The position numbers and the translations under genes were made by a program. This document shows, piece by piece, positions 23,401 through 35,929 of a stretch of 64,000 nt of DNA. The DNA comes from Ciborinia camelliae (lineage: Eukaryota > Ascomycota > Leotiomycetes > Helotiales > Sclerotiniaceae). The stretch lies in contig JANPYM010000006.1 in the NCBI GenBank assembly GCA_025890175.1, positions 250,024 to 314,023 on the forward strand. Direction: 5' to 3'. The notes under the pieces were generated by a model. The model saw only the letters and a list, made by a program, of their open reading frames with translations. It was not told where the DNA came from and searched no databases. Within the stretch, counting starts at the first letter, position 1, and the number at the start of each line of letters is the position of its first letter.

Positions 23401-26400
23401 ATCCACCTCCATACCTAAACAAAAATGTGATGTAGTTTTACGAGAGAGGGATGTTGATTGAAGATCTAAACTGTGGTTGCTTATAAGCCAGGTTCTGAGC
23501 TAATACTACGCCAGTCTAGTGCTTCAAAACGGAGTTTCCCTATCTCTTAGGATCGGCTAACCCATATCCAACTGCTGTTAACATGGAACCTTTCTCCACT
23601 TCAGTCCTCAAAGTTCTCATTTGAGTATTTGCTACTACCACCAAGATCTGCACTAGAGGCCGTTCTTTTGAATTTTAGATCTATATATTGGCTTTTGAAA
23701 TATTGGTCACGGTAGTCCGGAGCATTGACAGCTGATCATCATTAGATGATGAATATAAAGTGGCAAAAGTGATAGTGAAAGGGTAAATGGGCGTGGCAAT
23801 GGATTGAATAACAGTAAAATAGAAACCATCGATAGTAAAGCTACAAAAGTTTAACAATTTCTAGCAAGGCAGACAAATGAGTTTTCTAAAAAGTTCAATG
23901 CTTCTTTACTTAATACTCGTGACCAGAGACATTGTTTCGAATTTTCGCCTTATTCTCGTACCATTGAGAGCCAGAACTTACAGGATTCTGTGTACCTACT
24001 TATATAACAGTATGTGGAGTAAAAGAGCAATCGTGGACATCAGAAATTAATCGGTTAATGTTATGACATCATAAAAATAATTTAGCCGAAAGTAGAATGA
24101 AGAAAAGAAAAACTGATGTGTGAATCATTCAACCGACAAATTATGGGCGCAGGTAATGTGAATTATTAGTTGAATGCGCGTATAGAGACGATTGCGAAAA
24201 GATGCCGAGACCCAGATATGGAGGCGTAGGCCTTCTATATATTGACTTCTAAAAATAGGGAGGATTGATTGTTTCAAGTCTGAAGAATATCAAGCAGGCT
24301 CAAAACTTCTAAGAGTAGCCCACACTTAGATAAATGGTTGAAAGATGGTATCCCGCCTAAATGTCGGACAGTTGGAACTATTCCAATATTTTTGAAGACG
24401 GAGGAACGCTCTCATCACATAATATAGAGTAGCCACAAGAAAGACCGAAGGACAACGATATTCGGTAATGGCAACGAAATAACTCGCACCCACAGCACAA
24501 CTTTTCACTGCTCATCAATGCAGGGAATTATCACCCCTACATCCTTTTTCCTCTCCAAATCTACAACTCGATCGATTCAATAATAACAATCTATCTCGAA
24601 ACAATTTGTAGGCTAGGAGAGAAGAGTCATTATTTTGTGAATCCGGAAACATGCAATCCTTTATTTTCTGGTGAAACGGAGCAATGTATAGAACCCTTAA
24701 ACTCAAATCAAAAAGTATCTTAAATATTCCGAATGTAGCTCTTTTCCTGTGGAAGTCAGAAATGTCACGGATCTCAATTTGTTATAGAATTAACAAGCTA
24801 TTCACTAGAATGAGAAGATATAACGATACGGGGAAAGTGGGGTTTGCAATTAATACATTAGCTGACTACCCAGGAACAGTTGAATAATAATGGGTTATAT
24901 GAGGGAGGGGTAGGGAAAGACTCCGAAGTTTCTTTCCATGCTGAAGGAACCTCGATGATTGGTTCACTATAATCCTGTAAGGTTAATTTCTGATATTCAT
25001 ACAACACTACTGTGACAAACTAAATTTGAATAGATTTACATAAATATTGTCTTATTGAGGATTAGATCACATGGTTCGGGGATGGGACGAGACACATACG
25101 AAGAAGTGACGAAGCTATTGCCAGATATCATGAATTCTGCCGGATTGGAGAGTTGCGCAGAAGGCGCAGGGAAGGGCAATAAGGCAACAATCATGTATTC
25201 TACTCTCTATTCACAATACAATATACTCTCTATCCTTTGCTTCCACTGTAACTGAATACACCCTGGTAATCCCATAGTGGTTGTATTGTCAATAGTCTTA
25301 ACAGTTTTCAAGACAGTTGACACATGTGTCACACGTCCAAGGCACAAAGCCATTGACAAAATCACCATGAAACGAATTGATCTCCGAAGAAAGAAACAGA
25401 ATAATGCGTCACTTTTAAAATTCAGTTCAACCACGATGCTTTGGCTGTCAGTATGAAATCTTGAAGTCCCGAACTATGAAGACGTTAAAGAAGGGGACAG
25501 CAAAAATAAACGGGGGCAAAGAATTATCAGATGATGGGGGGACAACTTAAGACTTCTTTCATGCGCGAACTGGAATCGGGGCGTTAATGCGCAAGTTGCG
25601 TTTGGGCCAGGAAATAAATAGGCTGGGAATCCGTTGACACCTCCGCAGTCGTGGATGCTCCATTAGAATAATTTGTAAAGAAGTCCAGGTGAATTATTAT
25701 GGGGCTAAACGGATGGTAGGTAGAATGAAAAGACCTCGGGAGCCCTTAATTATGAGCGTGACATAGTTTCTAAAATTTCTAACGGGAACTGGATATAAGG
25801 TTCACCGTTCACAGGAACCAAGAGTTTGTAATTGACAAATAAAGCTAAAAACAAAGCGATTTTAGAGGAAGGGCTGGAGTAAAGTATTAATTTGATATCA
25901 ACTATCGTAGGTCCAGAATATCTGATGAAATAGGCAGGATGTACTTACGTGAAGCGCAGTTCTCATCTAATTTTCGTTGAAAATGATAACAACAATGAAA
26001 GCTATAACAGAGTGACAGCAAGAAGAACATCTGATATAGAGCTATAGGGAATATTTTCAGCCTGAACCTTTATGTTCAAAACCTTTGGGTAGAAACTACT
26101 CAACATACCTTGTATTTTGGCTCTGATGATTGAGCATAGCTATTTTCAGAACGGGATCATTCTTTCATTTTCCAGACGGAGGCTAGGACTTTTCTTTTGA
26201 ACTTGAAACTCAATTCTCGATATGAAGAGTTCTTAAATATTTAGATCAGGAGAATTCTTCTCGTACTATGTAGGAGAGGGGTAAATCTGGTGAATTGACA
26301 AGGAGGGTGATTGAACGCAGTATGGAGTACATGATTCACCATCCTGGTGGAAAGCCATCGTAACCGTGACATTGCTCGATTCAAGACCGAGCCATATAAA

Positions 26401-26679
26401 GAAGGCAATAACCAGCAATTTGTAAAACCATCCCAAAAGTGTAGAATTTGATAACAAATGGGGGTGAGGTTGGAGATCGAGGTACACTGGATCATCAAGC
26501 TATTTTGGGTTGGAGTTACTGGAGGTGTACTCTCGCACGATGCATCATGAATACTCCAGGCGAAAACTGCAGCTTTCCTCCGATCTCTTTACGCAGTGCA
26601 TCTCGGATTTTTTGTTGTCTGTTAATCTCATATTGTCGTCGCGCATCCTAATCACCATCGGTTTATTAAATAAGTTTGA
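20402..26679. other. Gene-poor region, only short ORFs
   Basis: Ordinary-composition DNA with no open frame over about 85 codons and no recognised domain. A few short frames have protein-like composition, such as minus 22,387-22,578 and plus 25,085-25,255, but none shows a splice pattern that extends it convincingly. A TTTAAATAGAC-like word recurs near 21,352, 22,064 and 23,355, of unknown meaning. I see no supported gene. Confidence 0.5.
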
Positions 26680-26687
26680 GATAAATC

Positions 26688-27184
26688 CAGGGTTGGGCAT
26701 AGGGTAAGGTATACCCGGGGTAACCCGAGATAAAACCCGCCGATTGATTATCTTACTTTTTTTTTGCAAAGTAAAATAATCATTTTATGAAATGCCCCGG
26801 ATATCCGGGGTACCTCGAATATATATTATATGATTGTTTAATATAGTCGTTCAAAGTTGAAAGGGGGGGGGGGGGGGGGGGGGATTAAAAGANNNNNNNN
26901 NNGTCGTTCAAAGTTGAAAGGGGGGGGGGGGGGATTAAAAGATGAAAAGTGAAAAGTGAAAAATAAAAGAAAAATGAAGATTAGGATTAGATTTTGAATT
27001 AAAATTAGGGTTGGGAATAGCTTCAATTTTAGATGATAGTATTAAACGATTATATGATATATATCCCGGATATCCTGGATATTCGTAGGTTTTATTAGGT
27101 AATTATTTTGTAAAATCCAGTAGGGTAGGGTAAACCATCCGGAAAGGTGAAATACCCCGGGTAGGGTACGGGTGCCCAACCCTG
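26688..27184. mobile_element. hAT-type MITE with 8-bp target-site duplication
   Basis: The element begins CAGGGTTGGGCA and ends with the exact reverse complement TGCCCAACCCTG, a 12-bp terminal inverted repeat of hAT type. The word ACCCGGGGTA also recurs in both subterminal regions. Immediately outside lie GATAAATC (26,680-26,687) and GATGAATC (27,185-27,192), an 8-bp target duplication with one transition; 8 bp is the hAT length. There is no transposase frame, so it is non-autonomous. Internally it has the palindrome CCCCGGATATCCGGGG near 26,797 and a long poly-G tract interrupted by an N gap. True length is therefore uncertain: about 450-500 bp. Confidence 0.85.
26893..26902. other. Assembly gap (10 N) at a poly-G tract
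   Basis: The 47-bp segment 26,846-26,892, which contains a run of 21 G, is repeated as 26,903-26,942 with a run of 14 G on the other side of ten N. This looks like an overlap that failed to merge because the homopolymer lengths differ. It lies inside the MITE. Confidence 0.9.
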
Positions 27185-27204
27185 GATGAATCAGAACTCC
27201 TAGT

Positions 27205-27513
27205 TCAAAGGCGAATGACCCTCTCGCAATACGCTGAAACAGTGGGATTGTGGTGTGGTTTCAAATGTACTTGAATTCTTCGAGCTGTATCATCTAACGA
27301 TGGCACCCTGCATATCATGGAGGAAGTCTCTTTATGCTTCTGATGGACTCGGAACACAGCGTCGGTATGAATGAGAGTGAATTTCCTATTATGATTCACA
27401 AACTCGAAAGCGGGAGTTAAGTTGGAGCCTTGTAGTCTTATAGATTCAAAATTTTCATATTCATGAGAAAGGCCATGACAAGTCAATCTGGACGATTCCT
27501 TTTTCTCTTTCAT
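27205..27513 (-). CDS. Hypothetical small ORF (102 codons)
   Basis: An ATG-started frame (27,513) of 102 residues ending 20 bp from the MITE. A TATA-like AT stretch (27,518-27,536) lies directly upstream on the minus strand. Residue composition is protein-like (charged N-terminus MKEKKESSRL, several His and Cys), but I recognise no family. It could be a real small gene, an exon, or chance. Confidence 0.3.
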   Translation of the reverse strand: MKEKKESSRLTCHGLSHEYENFESIRLQGSNLTPAFEFVNHNRKFTLIHTDAVFRVHQKHKETSSMICRVPSLDDTARRIQVHLKPHHNPTVSAYCERVIRL

Positions 27514-27540
27514 AAAGAAAACGATATATAATATAAACAC

Positions 27541-30500
27541 CGTATCATATCATGAACCTTGGTTACGTCCGATAAAAAGCTTCCACACCGTTGTCATCAG
27601 CATACACTCCTGTGCCTTTCAAGACTGTATGAAATTCAACCTATAAACCATGAACCCTCAGAATTGAAGATATAATCTTGTAGATACTCCAAGATCTCAC
27701 TTTAACAAATCATGATTCTGGAATAGAGACAACCAAAATGATATTTGACAATAAACGAAAAGAAAACCACTCAATAACCAACACTACTAGTAGTACCTCA
27801 TATTCTCGGTAATGAAACCAATCAATTTCCTTAAGCCAAGTAATATTATTTCTATGTCAAGACTATTTTGAGGTTCAAAGACGTATGTCCTATACTCCTC
27901 GGAGTGTGCCTGTTCTGCTTCTTTACCAAACTAGACATTGAATAAACCGGAGAGGAATTTACCCCGCTTTTGATTACATCCGGGGAAACTGGAGGGGTAA
28001 AACTTTTAGTAACGTAGCTGAATACAGTGAATGTTAAAACTTACTCCAAGCCATGACCGTGACATGGTGGAAACAGAACATAAATAACTCTGTGTATCCA
28101 ATATACTCATAAAACAAGATATTCCATGATTTGATGGGAAAACAACAGTGGCCAGTCGGTTTATTTGCAGTTGGTGGTAGGAAAGTCGTGGAGAATTATA
28201 TCAAAATCATCGAGGGGGAAATAGTGATCTCATTTATGAAGTGAACCAAAAAATGACAGTATCGTTGGGATAATTGCTGTTGAATGATATAATCATTGGT
28301 AATATTCAATATTCTTTACTTTGACTTCGATGAATAATCACCCGAAGTCAAATAGTCACGCAACTAAACCTTCTCAATTTCCAATACTGATCGTCACAAA
28401 AGAGATGTGCACTGTCTCGACTCCCATTCTCTTCTTGCCCAGAATGCGTCGTCTTCTTGTGCCTTCCTTAGATGGCCTTTCTAAGCTCTTTTGCACTCTT
28501 ATATATCTCAATATCAAAACTAGATGCTCTTGTACTAGTCCGTAGAGTGAATCTTTTCTTCTTTTGGGTGCCCCATTTCAAAGGCAAAACTGATTCTATT
28601 CAAGCCAAGGAATCACTTCCGGTGTTTGATCATTTGCAAGCAGAATTCACTCACATGCCTTCAGCCATAGAAGCTTTGCATATCAGTAGTACTGGGTATT
28701 AGAAATGCAGCTATCTATATAAAAGATAATACATGTACAACCAAAATTGGTATGATACACAAAGATGAGTGAGATGATGGCGAAGGTTTAAGGGATAGCC
28801 AAATTTCTCTTTCGTCTAATAACCAATGGCGTGTTGTAGCTGCCCTTTTCGGTTAGAGCTATTGACAAGATCCCCCGTCCCCTCAAGTTAAAGTCACCCG
28901 TTTTTTTCAAAATCTTAAACTTGATCGACCTCTTTGGCATGACTTTTTTGAGATGGGCGAGGCAACAATACGGCTGAAGGAGACGAGACAAATGGTATAT
29001 CCCATCACATCATCAGCAATCATCGACAACAGACAACAAGTATAATATCCGACAACAAACGAGAAGAAATAGAAAAAAACCAGAATTTAGATCAGACAAG
29101 AGCCCTTTTACGCTTCCAGCACTTAAACCCCTTGAACTTCAGGTACTACAAACTTTCGCAAACTTTGGAAGTATTTTTTATATAAATGCCATCATGTTCT
29201 GTAGGCATCATCATCACAATTATTAAAGCCACACGAATTGGTTCCACATTGGATATCTCAATATTGAAGGAGGTATTCTTAAGGAATAGGGATATCAAGA
29301 TTATGCATGGTATTCGTACCACAAACCTGAAGCTAGAGATTCTTTTAGGACTCTCATCGAAAAATCTTTCATCACTGTCCTTTAACTAAAAGTGTTGTCA
29401 AAGTCATCAGTAAGTACTTTCACCGTCGGTAAAAGCAATATTGTCATTTTCTTCCGATTCAAAACTTGTCAACACAACCATCTTCAAGCAGATATCCATA
29501 CTCTCGCAACCTTCCCTACTTCAAGAACTAATACTGAGGATGCTCCCATCTTTCACAACTGTTTGACCAGGGCTTTGCTTCTGAAGTTGAACCTTATATA
29601 ATAGATTTGTTAAAAAAATATTGAGGGGAAACAGATACCTTGAGAGACGCACTAGGCTTCCTTGGTGAATTCATGTAAAATTCAATTTAATATGATAGGC
29701 TCCGCGAAGAAGATAAATGAAACCCAGAAAATTTAAAACATACTTTAACGATATAAAGTCTCTATTCTATGTTCCTCTGGTTCTCATCAACGATAATGAC
29801 TTAAACCCTAGAAAAGCTGTACAAGCACCCCAGAACCTCATCACGATTGGAAGGGAGTTTGAATATGCGGTAATTCGTGTGTAGAGATGATGATTAATGA
29901 TAGGGTGATGGTGTGAGGTAGTATCAACTCAATTCATTCCACTAAATCACCATCATCTTTTCTCGCACACATCGCGAAAATCTAGCACCAATCTTTTGTT
30001 GTCACCATCTTTTGTCTAAGGTAACTCAGTAAATCCATCAGGATATGATGAAAGTCAACTGAAGCGGTAATCTATGCTTTAGATATAACATCTTTACAAT
30101 GAATGGCCCGGTAGTGGCAATCAAGTGGATAGAGACATCAATCTACATTGCTCTCCAATATAATACTATCTGATCTCGCACAAGTTTGATTGCCATCTTT
30201 CATTCTCATAACATTATTGTCGAATCTCACAGTACTTAGTCACTGCTACTCCCAACAAATCACATCATATCATAACTACCTACTCCATATCTGCGTCCGA
30301 ACTTTGACCAGACCCGGATATAAAATCCCTCCATAATGGAAGAATGCACTTTCCACTTCCCATATGCAGACCTTCTCTCAAGGCTTTCATCGCATTCGAA
30401 TCTTCGGCATCTTCAGCATCTTCATGTGGGAGGTTCATATTTTTATATCCGCAACTTGACAATATTACACGAGAAAAGAAACTAAAGCAAATGAGATCCA

Positions 30501-31549
30501 TTAATGTGCCAGTGCCAGAGTGAATGATAAACGAACTCGCCCCAATTCACGGTCATGGTAAGGACCTCTCCACTGCTCCTAACCCAATTGAAGCAATCAA
30601 AAGTCAACCTGGAATCCAATAGATTCACCATCTTCTATCCCCCTCTCTATTCCACTACCAAGATCCCCAGACCCTAAGCATAAAAGAGAGTACACTCCCC
30701 CTCCGAGTAATTCAAGAAATCCAAAAAAACGTGCCATCTTTCAACATGCAGATGTGGGCGAAGCAAATACAACCCAAGCAATAATGAACCCCGGAAAGCT
30801 ATTATATTAATCTTATCTTGAGCATATAGTAGCAAACCCCTGAATAACCCGATCAATATAAAAATACCATCTCTCTATCTCATCCCATCCCATCTCAACC
30901 CCAAACTTCATTGTCATTTTGAAAAGTATTATTATCAGGTTTTCCGACACTTGTCACCACAACTCTTCCGGTGGATCTATCTCACTTGAAGAACAAATGC
31001 GTAATAATATTTAATCCCTTAGATAGGGTAGAAAGAAGCAGGTTGGACTCGACTGCTTCTCTCATCAGCTATTTCGGATATTCCTAGTACTTGCAAATTC
31101 AAGTTCAAGGGAAACGGAGAAGCTTTATATAACTCATGTATAACGGATCTTGAGAAGCAGATAAGATACAAGAAAGCAGTATACAAACAAAAAGGAAAAG
31201 TGAAGTGAATCACGAACTGATAATAAGCCACCAAGGACACTTCCCACTTAGACGGCAAGCCCCGCAGTCGAGCTACTCAAATCCTCAATCACGAATATAA
31301 AAGGTGGCTCGCTCGTACACATAGTAAATCAGCAAGTCTACACGATGAATCGAGGCAAACAAGAATGGGAAAGAAAGGCCTCTGTACAGCGAGCTGTAAT
31401 GTGATGCATCCTGCAGAACACTGACCGACAGAAAATCACTGATGCATAGCAGTTGAAGGCAATAGTATATCATCTCATCTCCCATCTTGATTGCCACGCC
31501 CTTTCCGCTGAAATTATTGTAGATATTTCGACACTGACTCACTCGCTCA
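27541..31549. other. Gene-poor region, no confident gene
   Basis: Ordinary-composition DNA with scattered frames of 60-94 codons. The most protein-like are plus 28,472-28,702 (76 codons from ATG) and minus 30,280-30,501 (73 codons, with an acidic EDAEDAED stretch). Neither has a recognisable domain or clear splice extension. I see no repeat or RNA gene here. Confidence 0.45.
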
Positions 31550-33250
31550 TTGTCGTTACCTCCCAGCACTCATTACTATTACCCCACCCCATCACATCAC
31601 ATTATAAAACCCCCCACCCTCTACCCTCTCCTTTCTCGCCTCCTGTCTCCGGTCTCCCTCTCCCCTCCATCCCATCCACACCTATCTACCCGTCCCAGTT
31701 CAGCAAGAAACTGTAGTCCCACCCACCAGACACCCACACCCACACCCACACCCACACCCACCCAGCATATGCAGAAAACCCCTCGTTCCTTCCATTTCCA
31801 TTTCCATGTGCTGTGCTGCTGCACCTCTCCCCCTCTGCCCTATGCACCGCCTATAATCAAGTACGTACATACAAACCTTCCCCATATCTCCTCTTTTATA
31901 TCCCTTGTTCCACCCCCAGAACAACCTGGAATAAACTCATCAACTAGCGTACCGATTCCCAACATCCAATTAAATAACCCCCCTCCTCCACCATATTATC
32001 TTTCCTCCATACGTCCTAGATCACATTACATTACCTAGAATCTAGATAGGTATTCGATACTTGTATAAAGTCAGTGCCAGTCCCAGTCACAGCCGGGACC
32101 GAGACCACACCGAAGAGATTCTTTGATTCAATCCCAAATCCAAATCCAAACTTCAAATCCAAATATAAAATCTCCCTCTCCCTCTCCCATCTTCCTGCAC
32201 CCTCCATCTTCCTTCCCCGCTCCACCCAAAATCCCAACCCCATCATATCGCCCAACCTCGAACCTCCAAGTTCCAACTCCAACTTTCCAACTCCAACTCC
32301 AGTTCCAACTCCAAGTTCCAACTCCAGAAGCATCTTACACATCCAATTATCCAATTATCCAATTATCCAATCATCCAATCATCTCGTATACCTAATGTAT
32401 CTAGTATAAACCCAACCTATCCTATACACTCATACATCCCTTCATTCCTCCATCCCTCCATCCCTCCATCCCTCCATCCCTCCATCCCTCCATCCCTCCA
32501 TCCCTCCATCCCTCCATCCCTCCATCCCTCCATCCCTCCATCCCTCCATCCCTCCATCCTTCCACCTCCAACCCCGTCACATCCATCCATCACTCACTGA
32601 CATTTTTCAGATTTTTCAGATTTTTCAACTTTTCAACTTTCGAACAATATGAGTATGGATGGGATAACACTTGTCATACCTCCCACATCCCCTCCCACAT
32701 CCTCTCCCTCTTCCCTCCCCTCCTCCACAATTCCTTCCTCCCGAGTATCTAAGTACTCAGTACTATAAACCCACTACCTAGTAACTACCTACTCACTCAG
32801 CCTTGCTGATGTAGATTAATCTTCACTTCAATCTTCAATCTTCACTCCAATAATGAGTACCGTAATCCAGCAATCCAGTAATCCAGTAAACAAACACACT
32901 TCAAAAATATACAATCTTCACATCTTCACATCCTCTTCCTCATATCCCCATTTCCCATACACACCAAAAGAGCTCACATAAAACCATAAAACGACAATAG
33001 ATATATAGATTTTTTTCTTCTTTTAATTCGTCCACGCATGCATGTATGGATCCCCCTATCCATCTATCTATCTATCCCTATCTACATATCATCTTCCTTT
33101 CTAAATTATCGCCACCCCATCCCCCACATGCATCAAGCAAGCAAGGAAGCCAGCATCCAACCATCCAACCATCCAACCATCTATGAATCCGGATATCCCC
33201 ATCCCCATCCCCATCCCCATCCGTGTACCCAAGCGCCCCATCTAAACCCT
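31550..33250. repeat. C/T-rich strand-asymmetric region with many simple repeats
   Basis: The + strand is strongly pyrimidine- and C-rich for about 1.7 kb and packed with short tandem repeats: CACACC repeats (31,734-31,762), CCAATTAT/CCAATCAT repeats (32,341-32,381), a 14-copy 8-bp minisatellite (32,444-32,560), TTTTCAGA repeats near 32,607 and CCCCAT repeats (33,196-33,221). Open frames here reflect repeat composition, not genes. The region lies beyond the 3' end of the minus-strand gene at 33,528. Confidence 0.7.
32444..32560 (+). repeat. Minisatellite, 8-bp unit CCATCCCT, about 14 copies
   Basis: A nearly perfect tandem array of the octamer, flanked by degenerate versions (ATTCCTCC on the left, CATCCTTCC on the right). 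It is the longest pure array in the window and is likely to vary in length between strains. Confidence 0.9.
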
Positions 33251-33527
33251 GGTTTCTTATGTTATGTATGTATGTAGTCGACTGGTCCTGCGAAAGGTCC
33301 GGAAAGGTCTTCTCTCCCACGAATATCCACATCCGAATTTCGCACTCTAGGAATTGTTTTCGTGCGTTCGTTCGTTTGTTCGTCTTGGGTCTTGCTTGTG
33401 TGTGTCTTGTGTTTTACTCCCAGTTGGCGGCGGGTGAATTTTCCTCTGCATCCATCTTTCCTCAAATGTCACGTCATGTCATGCTTATAGCACACAACAA
33501 AATGACAAATCACCAACACTCAACCCA

Positions 33528-34846
33528 TCAAGCAGCCATTTCACCCCCCGCGCTCTCCACCAATCTCCTCCTCCAATCCTCACAGACCTCTTCGAAACCG
33601 CCCACGACTCCCCTACAAACCCCCGCACACTCCCTCTCACTCAACCTCCTCTCCCAATCTCCATTTTCCACCCACCTCTCGCCCTCTTCCCTCAATTCCT
33701 CATCCCTTCTCATCTCGGCCACCAGTTCCTTTGCCGATTTTAATTTGCGACTTGCCGTTACCGTGGTTTGTCGAGACATGTGGAGGGTATCGGAGAGATA
33801 GGTTATGGTTTGGATGAGGTCTGTTGTGAGGGAGTGGAGGGAGGTGATGGATGCGAGAGATTGAGTTGTGGGGCGGGGAATAGATTCGCTGAGGAGGTCA
33901 AGGAGGGGTAGGAGGCTGTCGATGAATTCTGGGGTTGGAGGTGCGGAGAGTGGGGAGAAGAGGGGGTGGGAGAGATTTTGAAGGAGTCGAGTTTGGTGGA
34001 GGAGGTGGGTTGATATAGCTGTATGGGTTGTTACAAGCCTGGGGGTGATTTTGTTAATATATATGCAAATAGGAGGTCTTATATGCTTCAAAACGTGGAG
34101 GGAAAGAAACATGTAAAATATTCCAAAGAGAAGGGTAAAACAAACCTAGTAGTATTCCCCTCTACCCCCGACTGACCCCCTAAATCCTTCAAACTCTCAA
34201 TAACCCTTTTAACCACTCCATCAGCTTGACTCCCATTATTTTCCGCTCCCCTCCTCGCCAACCCCTCCACCATATCCATTCTCGCCAATAAAGCCGGTGT
34301 AAAAGCTGGACTCTCCAAATCCGAATCTCCTCCATAATCACTCCCATCATATTCACTCGGCGTCCTCGCATGACCCAACGCATGAAGTCTCCCATGCCCC
34401 CCTACTGGCGGCGTCAAATTAAGAAGATTCGAATTTGGTACTCCTGATTGTCTCTTGGGACTTATTACATCCAAACCACTATCCCTCACCACATGGTTAT
34501 TTTCTCGTTCCTCTTCATTATCCGTATCCGCGAGTGCCGTGTTTTGGAAATTAAGATCTCCTTCCTCCATTTCTTCTTCGCCTTCTTCATCTTCGCTCCA
34601 TGCATCTGCTAATTCATCTGCGAGATTTCCAAGTCCGTTTCCACCATTTTGCGCGGATCCTAAAACATCCATTCCCATACTGACGCCATCGACGCTACTA
34701 CTAAATTCTCGACTCATATGATTTGGTGTAGTCGGTGTATGTATGGAGGATTTGGAAAGTCTGCGAGCTTGATTCATAGTTGAAGGTGAGAAATCGAGCG
34801 CGGAAGGCTGCCGACTGTGTAGGGGAGTTCGAGGTGATGAAGGCAT
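33528..34846 (-). CDS. Uncharacterised acidic, coiled-coil protein (two exons)
   Basis: The predicted protein has 403 residues. Exon 1 is 34,846-34,146 and exon 2 is 34,038-33,528. The 107-bp intron has a GTTTGT donor, a TATTAAC branch and a CCCCCAG acceptor, and joins an AG|G arginine codon at residue 234. The N-terminus (MPSSPRTPLHSRQ) is Ser/Pro-rich and looks disordered. A strongly acidic stretch with EDEEGEEE lies at about residues 77-97. The C-terminal 170 residues are predicted helical and end in a charged, coiled-coil-like segment (about 325-395). No catalytic domain or membrane segment is visible. I do not recognise the family; a structural or scaffold role is only a guess. It is divergent from NAA20 across a 1.08-kb intergenic region. 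Confidence 0.82.
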
Positions 34847-35929
34847 CTTGATGGTTGTTGAAATGTAATCTGCTTGTTTGTCTATCGTTTGTAGGGAATT
34901 CCGTGGTCTCTCAAGATCGTATGCGATGTATTTTAATACTGAGTATTCTGACCAAATATGCGACTTGTATTTCTCGTCGTTGTATGTAATTTGTCTTCTC
35001 CTATTAGATTTCCCAAAAAAGAATTAATCGATTCGCAATCTGAACCAATGTTCCTATTCTTGGAAACTGGAAACCCGAAGCGATTTGCAGAGTAATAAAG
35101 CTTGTAGCAAAGTAAAGGGTATGACTCCGCGCACAAAAGTTATTGATAAAACACAACAATCTCTCTTTTCTTTGCCTTGTTAAAGTAATGTCGACGTGGA
35201 AATCCAAACCAGCAAAACAATATTCAAGGCACGACCCTCAAAAGGTCAAATTTCGCTTTTATTATTGGGTTGAACCAGCGCAGCCATATATTTTGGACAG
35301 TGGACAGTGGACAGTGGACAGCGGACTGCGGACCGTGCAATATATTTGGCGAGGAGGAATTGATGGGTTAGGTTGTGTTTGTGTTTATGTTGCCCGTTGG
35401 TCCCGTCCCGTCCTTGGAATCCTTAATCCTTATCGCGAATGATATGATACTGTACGGAGGAGGAAGTACTTGGCGATGCGGTTGGTTATGTATGCGTTGA
35501 GTTGAGAAGGATTGAATTGGTTTATTGTTATGCAGGTATAGTATGTTGATTGAGAGAATGAATTTGAAAGTATGTAGATATCGTAGTTTGTTTTGTTTTG
35601 TTTTGTTTTGATATGATGAGGATATAAAATATTAAAACTCCGAGCCAACAGACAAGCAAATTCCTTGTACTAGCAGTTGCAGGTGATTTTCTGCTGTTCC
35701 TACTACGTATGGCATTCGGTACTTGGTGATGGCGGTGACGGCAGGCAATATAATTTTGGCTCTATCATTTTAATGGTAAGCGATAAACTAACTAAGGTAC
35801 TGACTATACTTCCCTTCCCATGACGCACGAATCTTCCCACCACAAATAATAATACTTTTCCAATTTCTCATCGCATACATTAACTTCTCACCACCACCAC
35901 AATAACCATCAAACCATAATAATTGAAAG
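34847..35929. promoter_or_regulatory. Divergent intergenic/promoter region
   Basis: This 1.08-kb region separates two divergently transcribed genes, so it should hold both promoters. It contains a degenerate heptamer array (35,295-35,336) and a TTTTG pentamer array (about 35,587-35,611). No clear TATA box sits at a convincing distance from either start. Short frames within it have no recognisable product. Confidence 0.5.
35295..35336 (+). repeat. Degenerate heptamer array GGACAGT x6
   Basis: Three perfect GGACAGT units are followed by GGACAGC, GGACTGC and GGACCGT in strict 7-bp register. It lies about 600 bp upstream of NAA20. This is probably simple repeat turnover; a regulatory role is not shown. 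Confidence 0.8.

Noticed and set aside
31550..32409. Long Pro/Ser/Thr-rich frames on both strands
   Set aside because: They are produced by tandem C/T repeats and change frame with repeat length. No start context, intron or domain supports them.
33223..33801. 192-codon + strand frame
   Set aside because: Its second half is antisense to a well-supported exon of the minus-strand gene, the first part lies in that gene's 3' flank, and it lacks a true ATG start.
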